A stretch of 64,000 nt of DNA, taken from NCBI GenBank assembly GCA_035946575.1, contig DASYZG010000073.1, positions 13,545 through 77,544 of the forward strand. Direction: 5' to 3'. The stretch is from Gp13-AA77 sp035946575 (GTDB taxonomy: Bacteria; Acidobacteriota; Terriglobia; UBA7540). Below, piece by piece: positions 52,782-61,192 of this stretch. The notes under the pieces were generated by a model, which searched no databases, was not told the origin of the DNA, and was given only the letters and a program-made list of their open reading frames with translations. Numbering within the stretch: position 1 is the stretch's first letter; each line of letters opens with the position of its first letter. Made by a program: the position numbers and the translations under genes.

Positions 52782-53573
52782 TTAGATAAGTCTATTAAAC
52801 AATCGAGCCAGCTCCGCTACGCTCAGTTCTTCAGCACGCACATTGGGTTGAATCCCGAGCGCCCGCAGTTCGTCGTGCACCCGACCACTTCCATAGCGCC
52901 ATGCCAGGTTGTTCGCCAGAGTTTTGCGCTTCTGCGCAAATCCGTGCTTCACAAAATCAAGAAACACCCGTCGGGAATGATCCGGCACCGCAGGATTCCT
53001 GAGCATTTCAAAAGTGACGAGCGCGGAGATCACCGCCGGCGGCGGAGAAAACGCCCCCGAAGGAATCCTGAAGCAAATCCGTGGGACTGAGTGCAATTGC
53101 GCCAGGACGCTGAGGTATCCGTAATCGCGCCCTCCCGGCCGGGCTGCGATGCGCTCCGCGACCTCGAGTTGGACCACGCAGGCCATGGCACGAATTCGCT
53201 CAGGGAACTCCAGCAGATGATCCAGGATGGGTGATGTGATGTAGTAAGGCAGATTTCCGAATACATAAGCGGCTGGAACCTTGTAGGCCCGGCAGATCTC
53301 TCCGACATCCACCTCGAGAATGTCCGCTATCGTAATTTCGATCTCACCAATGCCTGCCAACTTCGTCGCCAGTTTCCCGGCCAGCCTGGCATCAAGCTCG
53401 ATCGCAACCACGTGCGCGGCGCGCTCTGCCAGCAGCGCCGTCATCGCGCCCTCACCCGGACCGATTTCGATCGCCAGGTCTTGCGGCTCAATGGGCAGCA
53501 CTGCAGCGATGCGCTGGCGGTAACTGTCGCTGGTCAGAAAATGCTGGCCGAGTTTGGGACGCTTCGCAGCCAA
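52782..53573 (-). CDS. rsmA: 16S rRNA (adenine1518-N6/adenine1519-N6) dimethyltransferase
   Basis: 263 residues. PKLGQHFLTSDSYRQRIAAV opens the family signature, GPGEGAMTALLAERAAHVVA is the SAM-binding loop, and FGNLPYYITSPILDHL is the NLPY catalytic motif. C-terminal helical domain (FAQKRKTLANNLAWRYG; RAEELSVAELARLFNRLI). Methylates two adjacent adenines in helix 45 of 16S rRNA; loss gives kasugamycin resistance. Divergent from the histidine kinase gene. Confidence 0.95.
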   Translation of the reverse strand: MAAKRPKLGQHFLTSDSYRQRIAAVLPIEPQDLAIEIGPGEGAMTALLAERAAHVVAIELDARLAGKLATKLAGIGEIEITIADILEVDVGEICRAYKVPAAYVFGNLPYYITSPILDHLLEFPERIRAMACVVQLEVAERIAARPGGRDYGYLSVLAQLHSVPRICFRIPSGAFSPPPAVISALVTFEMLRNPAVPDHSRRVFLDFVKHGFAQKRKTLANNLAWRYGSGRVHDELRALGIQPNVRAEELSVAELARLFNRLI

Positions 53574-53639
53574 GGAATCCGAGGTTACGCGAAGCCGGCA
53601 TTGCGCGCAAGGGGCCTAGAGAGTGCTATCGTGTCGGAT

Positions 53640-54893
53640 ATGGCGACTCGCGAACATGCCGCCTTCCGCTGGATGGACTTGGTCTGGCTTGCCCTGCTCG
53701 GCTTTTTGGCATTCCTCAATCCCCGCCTCGAGATTCACAAGCAAATGACGCTGTTGGCCATCGGACTCTTTCAGATATTCGATCGCAGCCTGCTGGCCCC
53801 GCTCCCGGCCACCCGGCGCAACGTCTACATTGTACTGATCAAGATTCTGCTGGCGACGATCCTGATCGGCCATACCGGAACGCCGACGCCCAGCGCGAGC
53901 CCGTATTGGCTGATTTATTACGTGCCGGTCGTTTCGGCAGCCACGTTGTTTGAGGCGCGTGGCACGCTGCTGTGGACCGCCATCGCCTCCGCGGCTTATT
54001 GTTCCTATCTGATCCCGGAGTTGCAGGAATTTGAGCTGACGCCGGCCGGCGAGACCGAGTTGGCATTGCGCATTCTTTTTCTGTTTCTGGCCGCCATCAT
54101 CGTCAACCAGTTTGCCACGGAGAACCGGCGCCAGGCTGAAGGCTACCGCCGGCTTGCGGAAGAACTGGCTGACACCAACCGGCGTTTGCAGCAGGCCCAG
54201 GCCGAGGTGCGGCGCTCCGAGCGTCTGGCCGCCCTCGGCCAGCTCACAGCCGGAGTCGCGCACGAGATCCGCAATCCTCTGGGCGTGATCAAGGGTTCGG
54301 CCGAGATGCTGACGCAGAAGATCTCCTCCACGGACAAACTGGCCGGCGAGCTCGCCGGCTATATCTCGAGCGAAGCTGATCGCTTGAACAGCATTGTCAG
54401 CCGTTTTCTCGATTTCGCCCGGCCGTTGCAGCTCCATCGGCGGCCCGAAGAAATTCCACCTCTGCTCGACCGGTCGCTCAAAGCGGTGCGCGACGGCGGC
54501 GCGCAGGACAAGGTCGAGGTCGAACGGCAGTATGACCCCGGCCTGCCGGCTGTTTTCCTCGATGCCGAGTTGTGCGAGCAGGTGTTCACGAATCTGGCTC
54601 TGAATGCCTACCAGGCCATGGGCCAGGGCGGCGGCACGTTGCGCGTCAGCGCGCGTCCGGTCAACCCGGGCGACCGCCTGGGCGTCGAAATTGAGTTTGC
54701 GGATACCGGTCCGGGCGTGCCGGCCGAACTTCGCGAGCAGATCTTCAATCCGTTCTTCACCACGAAGCGCGAGGGTGTGGGGCTCGGGCTTTCCATCGTA
54801 TCGAGGATCATCGATGAGCACGGCGGGTCGATACGCCTGGCGAGCGAGCCGGGCCAGGGCGCCCGCTTTCGCATCTTTCTGCCGGCCGACTGA
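53640..54893 (+). CDS. membrane sensor histidine kinase (NtrB-like)
   Basis: 417 residues from ATG 53640 (GTG 53631 possible). Four to five helices within residues 12-155 with no large periplasmic loop, then a coiled coil (RRLAEELADTNRRLQQAQAE). HisKA phospho-acceptor H208 in AGVAHEIRNPLGVI, HATPase motifs NLALNAYQAM, DTGPGVP and GVGLGLSIVSRI. It phosphorylates the response regulator encoded 17 bp downstream. The signal is probably sensed within the membrane region. Confidence 0.93.
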   Translation: MATREHAAFRWMDLVWLALLGFLAFLNPRLEIHKQMTLLAIGLFQIFDRSLLAPLPATRRNVYIVLIKILLATILIGHTGTPTPSASPYWLIYYVPVVSAATLFEARGTLLWTAIASAAYCSYLIPELQEFELTPAGETELALRILFLFLAAIIVNQFATENRRQAEGYRRLAEELADTNRRLQQAQAEVRRSERLAALGQLTAGVAHEIRNPLGVIKGSAEMLTQKISSTDKLAGELAGYISSEADRLNSIVSRFLDFARPLQLHRRPEEIPPLLDRSLKAVRDGGAQDKVEVERQYDPGLPAVFLDAELCEQVFTNLALNAYQAMGQGGGTLRVSARPVNPGDRLGVEIEFADTGPGVPAELREQIFNPFFTTKREGVGLGLSIVSRIIDEHGGSIRLASEPGQGARFRIFLPAD

Positions 54894-54910
54894 CGGCAAA
54901 CTGGATTCCT

Positions 54911-56314
54911 ATGGCGACCATTCTGATTGTTGAAGACGAACCGAAGATGCAGCGCCTGCTCACCCTCACACTGACCGAGGAGGGTTACACAGCTCAGGCC
55001 ACGGGTGACGCCGAGAGCGGCCTGAAGCTCCTCCGCAGCGAGCCCGTCGACCTCGTTATCACCGACCTGAAGCTGCCCGGCGTGGGTGGCCTTGAGTTTC
55101 TGCAAGCTGTCAAGCGCACCAATGGCGACTTGCCGGTCATCGTGATGACAGCCTACGGGTCCGTCAACACAGCCGTGGAAGCGATGAAATCGGGCGCCAG
55201 CGATTACGTCCTCAAGCCCTTCTCCCTCGATGAAATGAAGTTGATCGTCCGCAAGGAGCTTGACGTTCATCGCCTCCGCGAGGAGAATCGCTCGCTGCGC
55301 GAGGCGCTGGGCGAGCGCTACGAATTCAAGAACATCGTGGCCCAAAGTCCGAAAATGCAGCAGGTGCTGGCCACGGTGGCGCGCGTGGCACCCACATCCT
55401 CAACCGTGTTGCTGGGCGGCGAGAGCGGCGTGGGCAAGGACCTGGTGGCCCGCGCCATCCACGAGCACTCCCGCCGCGCGGCGGGACCGTTCGTCAAGAT
55501 CAACTCCACCGCCATCCCCGAGAATCTGCTGGAGAGCGAACTCTTCGGCTATGAAAAAGGCGCCTTCACCGGCGCCGCCACGTCGAAGCCCGGCAAGTTT
55601 GAACTGGCTGACAAAGGCACGCTTTTTCTCGACGAGATCGGCGACGTGCCCCCGGCCACGCAGGTGAAGTTGCTTCGGGTCCTTCAGGAGCGCGAGTTCG
55701 AACGCCTCGGCGGTACACGAACTTTGAAGGTTGACGTCCGCCTGGTGGCCGCCACCAATCGCGATCTGCGCGCCGCCCTCGAGCAGGGCGCTTTCCGCGA
55801 AGACCTCTACTACCGGCTGAATGTTGTTCCCATCAACATCCCGGCGCTGCGCGAGCACAAGGAGGATATTCCCGCTTTGGTCGAGCACTTCATCAGGCAG
55901 CAGGCCCCGGAAGCGGGCAAGGCCATCACGGGCATTTCGCCCGAGGCCGTCAGAATCCTCGTCAACTTTCACTGGCCGGGGAATGTTCGCGAACTTCGAA
56001 ACATCATCGAGCGCGCCACCGCGCTCTCCGCCGGCGGCCGCATTGAAGCCGCGGACATCCAACTCGACCTCGCCCCGCCGCGCGCTGGGGCGGCGGAGTC
56101 CAGCGCCGCCCCAGGCATCGCTTTTCCGCCGGAAGGCACCACCCTGGACCAGTTCGAAGAGGAGATCATTCGCGAGGCCCTGCGGCGCGCCGCCGGCAAC
56201 AAGAGCCAGGCGGCGCGGCTTCTCGGCCTCTCACGAAATGCGCTGCGATACCGGCTCTCCAAAATGGGCTTGGCCGACGAACCTGAGCCGGGCAAGCCGG
56301 AGGATGGCGAATGA
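54911..56314 (+). CDS. sigma-54-dependent NtrC-family response regulator
   Basis: 467 residues. Receiver domain with phospho-acceptor D52 (VITDLKLPG). AAA+ domain about 145-380: Walker A GESGVGKD, sigma-54 contact motif GAFTGA, and LFLDEIGDVPPATQVKLLRV. C-terminal Fis-type HTH (AAGNKSQAARLLGLSRNALR YRL). Works with RNA polymerase-sigma54. Cognate partner of the adjacent kinase. Target operons cannot be named from this window. Confidence 0.95.
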   Translation: MATILIVEDEPKMQRLLTLTLTEEGYTAQATGDAESGLKLLRSEPVDLVITDLKLPGVGGLEFLQAVKRTNGDLPVIVMTAYGSVNTAVEAMKSGASDYVLKPFSLDEMKLIVRKELDVHRLREENRSLREALGERYEFKNIVAQSPKMQQVLATVARVAPTSSTVLLGGESGVGKDLVARAIHEHSRRAAGPFVKINSTAIPENLLESELFGYEKGAFTGAATSKPGKFELADKGTLFLDEIGDVPPATQVKLLRVLQEREFERLGGTRTLKVDVRLVAATNRDLRAALEQGAFREDLYYRLNVVPINIPALREHKEDIPALVEHFIRQQAPEAGKAITGISPEAVRILVNFHWPGNVRELRNIIERATALSAGGRIEAADIQLDLAPPRAGAAESSAAPGIAFPPEGTTLDQFEEEIIREALRRAAGNKSQAARLLGLSRNALRYRLSKMGLADEPEPGKPEDGE

Positions 56315-56315
56315 C

Positions 56316-56714
56316 TCAGCGCCGCTTCGCGCCATACCGTTTGCGCAAGCGCGCGATGCAGTCGATCTCAACCTTGATGCGGGGCAGCGTACAACCGATC
56401 GTGGTCCGCGCCGGAGGGTCCTCGGGGAAGAATTCGCGGAACACCTCGTTCATGGCGGGGAAATCATCGAGATCGGCGAGGAACACTCCCATGCGGACGG
56501 CCTCCCGAAGCGAACTGCCCGCGCCTTCCAGAATCGCCGCGATGTTTTGCAACACGCGGCGCGTCTGGGAACGAATATCACCGAGCTCCATTTCGTTCGT
56601 GGCAGGATTGATCGGCCCCTGACCGGCCACGAACACGAATCCATCGCACACGACCGCCTGCGAGTAGACGCCGCGGGGACGGGGCGCCGCGGCCGTTCGA
56701 ATCACCTTACGCAT
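56316..56714 (-). CDS. RidA-family enamine/imine deaminase
   Basis: 132 residues. Family signature: GVYSQAVVCDGFVFVAGQGP, IRSQTRRVLQNIAAILEGAG, with the substrate-binding arginine in PPARTTIGCTLPRIKVEIDC. RidA hydrolyses reactive 2-aminoacrylate and similar enamines. The active-site Arg and Glu are present, so probably active. It abuts the regulator gene end to end (one base), convergent. Confidence 0.92.
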   Translation of the reverse strand: MRKVIRTAAAPRPRGVYSQAVVCDGFVFVAGQGPINPATNEMELGDIRSQTRRVLQNIAAILEGAGSSLREAVRMGVFLADLDDFPAMNEVFREFFPEDPPARTTIGCTLPRIKVEIDCIARLRKRYGAKRR

Positions 56715-56805
56715 CAGTCCTCCAGGTAGAAGACATCAGCCGAACGAGGCCCGACGAGTGTTCGGGCGCTGCGCGGCTCCGGGCCCGTTACGGGAATCGC
56801 CAGCC

Positions 56806-57363
56806 TCAATCGTGCCACGAACCGAGAAGGCGCCGCAAGATAACCAGCTGCCCGAGGTGATAGGCGTTGTGGTCGGCTACAAGCAGAGCCTCGCGCAGAA
56901 TCGTCTGGCCCTCGCCGTGAGGGATCCGCGCGTGCAGATCCGTTTTGGGATTGTCCACCAGACGTTCCAGTGCCTTGCGGTCGCTCTGGAAGGCCGCCAC
57001 GCTGCGGTCCCACTCCCCGGCGGACTGCGGAGCGTCCGACGGCGGCCAGTAGCCCTCCGGCCAGGCCGGCGAAGTATGCTTCGCGTCCCGGCTGAACTCA
57101 AGAATGTCCCATTGCGCGATGCGCATGTGTTCGAGCAGCCGCCAGGCCGTGAAGGGCAGGCCGGCCGCTTTCAATCCCCGCTGCTCCGAGGGCAGATCGG
57201 CAATAGCCTTGTCAAAGTCCAGGTGCGCGCCGCCGCCCCTAAGCAGATACAGAACGTGATCGCGCAACGACCGGTCAGCAGCGCCCGCACCCCCCGACCG
57301 TCGCGCGCGCTTTACGACCGCGCCTCTTTTTTTGGACTTCTTCACTGATTTTTGAGCAGCCAT
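56806..57363 (-). CDS. DinB-fold metal-binding protein
   Basis: 185 residues from ATG 57361-57363 with AAGGA eight bases upstream. Basic, low-complexity N-terminus (KSVKKSKKRGAVVKRARR), then a DinB four-helix bundle: TAWRLLEHMRIAQWDILEFS, then ILREALLVADHNAYHLGQLV. The histidines in LLEHM, ADHN and YHLG form the usual metal triad. DinB proteins are thiol transferases or damage-induced proteins of diverse roles. The stop lies close to the next gene's end, and the pair may be co-transcribed after the Pol IV gene (39 bp gap). Confidence 0.82.
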   Translation of the reverse strand: MAAQKSVKKSKKRGAVVKRARRSGGAGAADRSLRDHVLYLLRGGGAHLDFDKAIADLPSEQRGLKAAGLPFTAWRLLEHMRIAQWDILEFSRDAKHTSPAWPEGYWPPSDAPQSAGEWDRSVAAFQSDRKALERLVDNPKTDLHARIPHGEGQTILREALLVADHNAYHLGQLVILRRLLGSWHD

Positions 57364-57402
57364 GAGGTCTTCCTTGCCCGCGATCACGCGCCTCCTCGCG
57401 GC

Positions 57403-58605
57403 CTATCCCTTGCGCGGCGACCGGGGCTTTGCCGCCGGCTCGAGCGATCGCGCCGTGCGCAGCGCGTCAAATCCGAACCTATCACGAACGCGGTCGGCGG
57501 CGCGCGCCAGGCGGTCTTCGCGGTCGTGCCGCGGGGCCTCCAGCAGGTTCTTCTGGAATCCCGCGTGTTCAAGATGCGACGCCCGGACGCCGAGCAGGCG
57601 CACTTTCTGGCCCGGCCTGAAGGTCTTCTCGAAAAGGGAAAGTGCGCTCTGGAAAATCACGGAATCGAGGTGCGTGGGCTCATCAAGGGTCACGTCGCGC
57701 GTGAAGGTACGGAACGGCGCAAGCCGGATCTTCACGCCGACCGTGCGCGCATAGAATCCGTGCTCGCGCAGCCGGCGCCCTACGCGCTGGGCTAGCAGCG
57801 AAAGCGTGCGCTCCAGCTCGGCGCCGTCGTCGGTGTCCTGGTCGAACGTCGTTTCGTGGCTGATCTGTTTCGTCTCCTCGCCGTAGCCATACGCCTCAAT
57901 ATCGCGGCCCAGCGACTTCGAGTACAGCCAGTCGCCGTACTTGCCGAAGCGCTGGCTCAGGCGATCGCCGCCGAGCGCCTGCAGATCACCGATCGTCCAG
58001 ATGCCGAGCGACGCGAGTTCGAGTTCGGTCACTTTACCGATTCCCGGCATGCGGCGTACGGGCAGCGGGGCCAGGAACCCGGGCTCGCAGCCCGGAAAGA
58101 CGTAAAGCAGCCCGTGCGGCTTGGCCTGGTCGGACGCGATCTTGGCCACCACGTGCGAGGTCGCGGCTCCGATCGAACAGTTCAGGCCGGTTTTCTGCTT
58201 GACGGTGCGGATCAGCCGGTCGCCCGCCACGATCGCCGGACCCTGCAGGCGCTCCGACCCGGTCAGGTCGAGATAAGCCTCGTCAATCGAAACGCGTTCC
58301 ACCTCCGGCGAGAACTGGTCGAAAATCCCGGAGACGACCTCGCTGTAGTGGTGATACTTCTCGTAGTTGCCTCGCAGAAAGATCGCCTGGGGGCAGAGTT
58401 GCTTCGCTTTACTGATCGGCTGCGCCGAGTGCACGCCGAACTTGCGCGCTTCGTAGCTCGCCGCCGCCACCACGCCGCGTCCGCCCGGGTCGGCCCCAAC
58501 GATCACCGCCTTGCCGCACAGCGTCGGATTTTCCAGCTCCTCCACCGACACGTAGAAGGCGTCCATGTCAACGTGGAGAATCTGTCGAGCGGGCCCGCCT
58601 GGCAT
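57403..58605 (-). CDS. dinB: DNA polymerase IV (Y family)
   Basis: 400 residues from ATG 58603-58605 (an upstream TTG at 58647 is possible). Y-family motifs: HVDMDAFYVSVEELENPTLC, VSIDEAYLDLTGSERLQG, SHVVAKIASDQAKPHGLLYV, then HhH region RMPGIGKVTELELASLG. Little-finger domain follows, with a C-terminal tail (EPAAKPRSPRKG) lacking the usual beta-clamp-binding QxxLF box. Translesion DNA polymerase, error-prone. It is followed by a DinB-fold protein gene, an unrelated family that shares the name. Confidence 0.93.
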   Translation of the reverse strand: MPGGPARQILHVDMDAFYVSVEELENPTLCGKAVIVGADPGGRGVVAAASYEARKFGVHSAQPISKAKQLCPQAIFLRGNYEKYHHYSEVVSGIFDQFSPEVERVSIDEAYLDLTGSERLQGPAIVAGDRLIRTVKQKTGLNCSIGAATSHVVAKIASDQAKPHGLLYVFPGCEPGFLAPLPVRRMPGIGKVTELELASLGIWTIGDLQALGGDRLSQRFGKYGDWLYSKSLGRDIEAYGYGEETKQISHETTFDQDTDDGAELERTLSLLAQRVGRRLREHGFYARTVGVKIRLAPFRTFTRDVTLDEPTHLDSVIFQSALSLFEKTFRPGQKVRLLGVRASHLEHAGFQKNLLEAPRHDREDRLARAADRVRDRFGFDALRTARSLEPAAKPRSPRKG

Positions 58606-58701
58606 CGAGTGCTCGCTTTCCCTGACCCTGTCCACGTCGGCTCTCAAAGCTCACCATCGACGGGGCGGAATGCGAATGCCGCGTCTGACGGGGAAAACCA
58701 A

Positions 58702-59187
58702 TTACGAACGGGCACGATGTCCCGTTCTGAACATCCTTGGGTCATAGCTCAGCCGTTCCACTCGAGGGAAAGTGATTCTCTTGTAGTCGGAATGCGCCGG
58801 ATTAATAAGGCAGTTCTGTTCACTTGAACTCAGCACCGAAGGCACCAGCAGCAAACAATGCTCGCCCCGCCGGGCGAACTCATCGCCGAACCGGGCGAGT
58901 GCCGGCGGCGCCGCAGCCTGGCGCCAGTTTCCCGGCAGATCTCCGGGGTCGATCTCTTCGTGCGCGACGTCCTCAGGAACCTCGGCGATTGCCAGGACAA
59001 GATCAGAAGGGGAATCATCCCGGTCGAGGTGGACGAAGTACTCGAGCATCGCCAGCGCTTGATGTTCGGAGGCATAACTGAGGCGGGTTCCCGGGCTTGA
59101 CCAGCGCCCACCGTATCGATAGGCCCCTTCCCCGTCAAATGGAGCCCGCGCATAGGCTCGGCGCAGCACCCGGTAAACGCGACTCAA
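58702..59187 (-). CDS. RES-domain toxin (NAD-degrading type II toxin)
   Basis: 161 residues with the RES motif set: YRVLRRAYARAPFDGEGAYR, GRWSSPGTRLSYASEHQALA, a conserved Glu in LEYFVHLD, and NCLINPAHSDYKRI. RES toxins deplete NAD+ by phosphorolysis or hydrolysis. The gene overlaps the Xre/ParS-type antitoxin gene by four bases (ATGA), antitoxin first, the usual order for this pair. Confidence 0.9.
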   Translation of the reverse strand: MSRVYRVLRRAYARAPFDGEGAYRYGGRWSSPGTRLSYASEHQALAMLEYFVHLDRDDSPSDLVLAIAEVPEDVAHEEIDPGDLPGNWRQAAAPPALARFGDEFARRGEHCLLLVPSVLSSSEQNCLINPAHSDYKRITFPRVERLSYDPRMFRTGHRARS

Positions 59188-59660
59188 CTTATTCCGCCAT
59201 AAGCGATGCGACCCAGGATGTTTTCCACCTGGCGCGCCCCCGGCTCGGTGTCCACCGCCGATACCGGCGCCACCCCGCCCAGAGCACGATTCGGATGTTT
59301 AAGCCATCGCAGGGCGCGTTCGTGGTCGCCGAGAGACTCGTTGGCGAGGGCCACGATGCGGGCCAGTCGATAGAGCCGGTCAGATTCGAACCGGGCCAGT
59401 CTTCCGGTACCTCGCCGCCGCTGGAGACTTCGTGGCGAGAGGTCAAGAGCTTCCGCGAGCTCCTTGAGAGTCAGCCCGGACGCTCGCATCAACTGATCGA
59501 CCACTGAAGGCGGGAAGCCTTCGCGGATCGCTTCACGCATGTCATGATCGCTCGCCAGCGCGCGGCCCAGTACCCGCTTACCCCCCAGCTCTTCAACCAC
59601 GGCTAGAAGTTCGTTAACCATTCTGTCGTCCAGCTTAGCGACAAATGTCGCTGACGTCAA
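59184..59660 (-). CDS. Xre/MbcA/ParS-family antitoxin of the RES toxin
   Basis: 158 residues. N-terminal region (VAKLDDRMVNELLAVVEELG), then HTH-like helices (ASGLTLKELAEALDLSPRSL QRRR) and the conserved C-terminal part RLYRLARIVALANESLGDHE with a DUF2384 pattern, ending WLKHPNRALGGVAPVSAVDT, which resembles the sealing helix that covers the toxin active site. Antitoxin and autoregulator. Four-base overlap with the toxin gene. Confidence 0.9.
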   Translation of the reverse strand: MTSATFVAKLDDRMVNELLAVVEELGGKRVLGRALASDHDMREAIREGFPPSVVDQLMRASGLTLKELAEALDLSPRSLQRRRGTGRLARFESDRLYRLARIVALANESLGDHERALRWLKHPNRALGGVAPVSAVDTEPGARQVENILGRIAYGGIS

Positions 59661-59788
59661 GTTCGCGGATCGCCCCCTCGGAGTGCTCTTTGTCCGTGAA
59701 CAGAACCGTTGCGCCTCCGGCCTGCGGCATCGATCTCACTCCACCCCTCTTGAGCCACCGAGCCAGGCTGCGAAGCGCCGGGAACTGA

Positions 59789-60685
59789 TCACTCAGGATT
59801 CTTCCGGCCCGTAACCACCCGCGGAATTCCCGCGAGATCGGGACGAACGCCAACTCCGCTCCAACCCGTGCCCAGCAATTCAGTCACGATCTCAGCCTGA
59901 CTGTATCCGACCTCCACCACAACCTGCCCCTGCGGACGGAGCGCCTTCGCGGCCTGCGCAAACAGTCGTACGTAAATCTCATCGCCGCGGCCCGTTCCTC
60001 CCCAGGCCACGCGCGGCTCCCACTCGCGCACCTCCCGCTGCACGCGGTCCACTTCGTCGCCGCCCACGTAAGGCGGATTCGAGACCACAAAGTCCAGACT
60101 GACGCCGGTGAGCGGGCTGAGAAGGTCCGCTTGCACAAAACCCACGCGATCATCCAGTCCGAGCCGGCGCGCGTTGCGCCCGGCCACCTGCAGCGCCGGC
60201 CATGAAATGTCAATGCCATAAATGAAAGCGCGCGGCAGCTCTGACGCCAGCGCCAGCGCGACGCAGCCCGATCCCGTACCGGCATCGGCGATGCGCAACC
60301 CGGCGCCTCCCCGATCGTCGGCGCGCGCCAGCTCCAGCACGGTTTCGACCAGATGCTCGGTCTCCGGGCGCGGGATCAGGACGTCCGGCGTCACTTCGAA
60401 GTCGAGCCCCCAGAACTCCTGGCGTCCGGTGATGTATTGCGTCGGCTTGCCGGTGGCGCGCTCGGCAACCAGCGTGAAGTAGCGCTCCGCCGCCTCGGGG
60501 GCAAGGTTGATCTCGGGATTGGTGTAAAGGTAGGCGCGATCGCGGCCAAGTACGTGCATGAGCAGCAACTCGGCGGCCAGCTCCGCCGACGGCACCTCGG
60601 CGGCCTGCAGGTCAGCAATGGCGATTCTCAGGGCTTGCCGAATGTTTATCGGATGGGCGGCCGTGGGAACGAGTCGAGGCGCCAC
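59789..60685 (-). CDS. prmC: peptide-chain-release-factor glutamine-N5 methyltransferase
   Basis: 298 residues starting at GTG 60683-60685. Catalytic NPPY motif in DFVVSNPPYVGGDEVDRVQR, SAM-binding region IADAGTGSGCVALALASELP. The N-terminal helical bundle binds the release factor. It methylates the GGQ glutamine of RF1 and RF2. It lies four bases after the Uma2-like gene and close to prfA, so one operon: prfA, uma2-like, prmC. Confidence 0.95.
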   Translation of the reverse strand: MAPRLVPTAAHPINIRQALRIAIADLQAAEVPSAELAAELLLMHVLGRDRAYLYTNPEINLAPEAAERYFTLVAERATGKPTQYITGRQEFWGLDFEVTPDVLIPRPETEHLVETVLELARADDRGGAGLRIADAGTGSGCVALALASELPRAFIYGIDISWPALQVAGRNARRLGLDDRVGFVQADLLSPLTGVSLDFVVSNPPYVGGDEVDRVQREVREWEPRVAWGGTGRGDEIYVRLFAQAAKALRPQGQVVVEVGYSQAEIVTELLGTGWSGVGVRPDLAGIPRVVTGRKNPE

Positions 60686-60689
60686 CGGG

Positions 60690-61184
60690 CTACACCTCGA
60701 AGAGGGCCTTCAGGTCGAGCGCAAATCCGTCGACGCCGTCGATCGTCAGAGGCTTGCCCTCGTCAAAGTAATGCGAGCCACGATCGGGATATGCTGCTTC
60801 AGCCGTGCGCTTCGCGAAATCGATCCAGACATGGATCACGCCGCTCTCCTGGTATTGACGCCGCTTTCGGGGCATCCGCCTCGCCGTGTCGCCGGGCGAG
60901 AGCACCTCGAACGCTACGTCGGGAGGAAACTCAGCCGGGCCCTCCGGAAGCTGCCGGCCGGGAAATCGCTCGGCGCGTACCAACGCTGCGTCAGGACAGC
61001 GCCAGGTGCCTGGCGCGATCGTGAAAGCTGTATCTGCGCCCAAGGCAATCCATTCGCGGCGCAGGTTGGAATAGAACTCCAACTGTGCACCCTCGACCAG
61101 TTCCCATCGCTGCCGCTCTTCGCCGGCGGCGAGAAACTGCTCCCAGGTCATCGCGGTCTTGACGGGATTAGCGGCCTCGGCCAT
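60690..61184 (-). CDS. Uma2-family (DUF820) putative restriction-like endonuclease
   Basis: 164 residues from ATG 61182-61184 behind GAGG. PD-(D/E)XK-like pattern of Uma2: MTWEQFLAAGEERQRWELVE at the start, PDAALVRAE, then PPDVAFEVLSPGDTARRMPR KRRQYQESGVIHVWIDFAKR, with catalytic D, E and K positions visible. The family is multi-copy in cyanobacteria and Acidobacteria; biological role unknown. It is inserted between prfA (8-bp gap) and prmC (4-bp gap). Confidence 0.88.
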   Translation of the reverse strand: MAEAANPVKTAMTWEQFLAAGEERQRWELVEGAQLEFYSNLRREWIALGADTAFTIAPGTWRCPDAALVRAERFPGRQLPEGPAEFPPDVAFEVLSPGDTARRMPRKRRQYQESGVIHVWIDFAKRTAEAAYPDRGSHYFDEGKPLTIDGVDGFALDLKALFEV

Positions 61185-61192
61185 GGATCGCC

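Noticed and set aside
59635..59853. Minus-strand 72-codon frame upstream of the RES antitoxin
   Set aside because: It overlaps both prmC and the antitoxin ends, is Arg-rich, and has no family or ribosome site.
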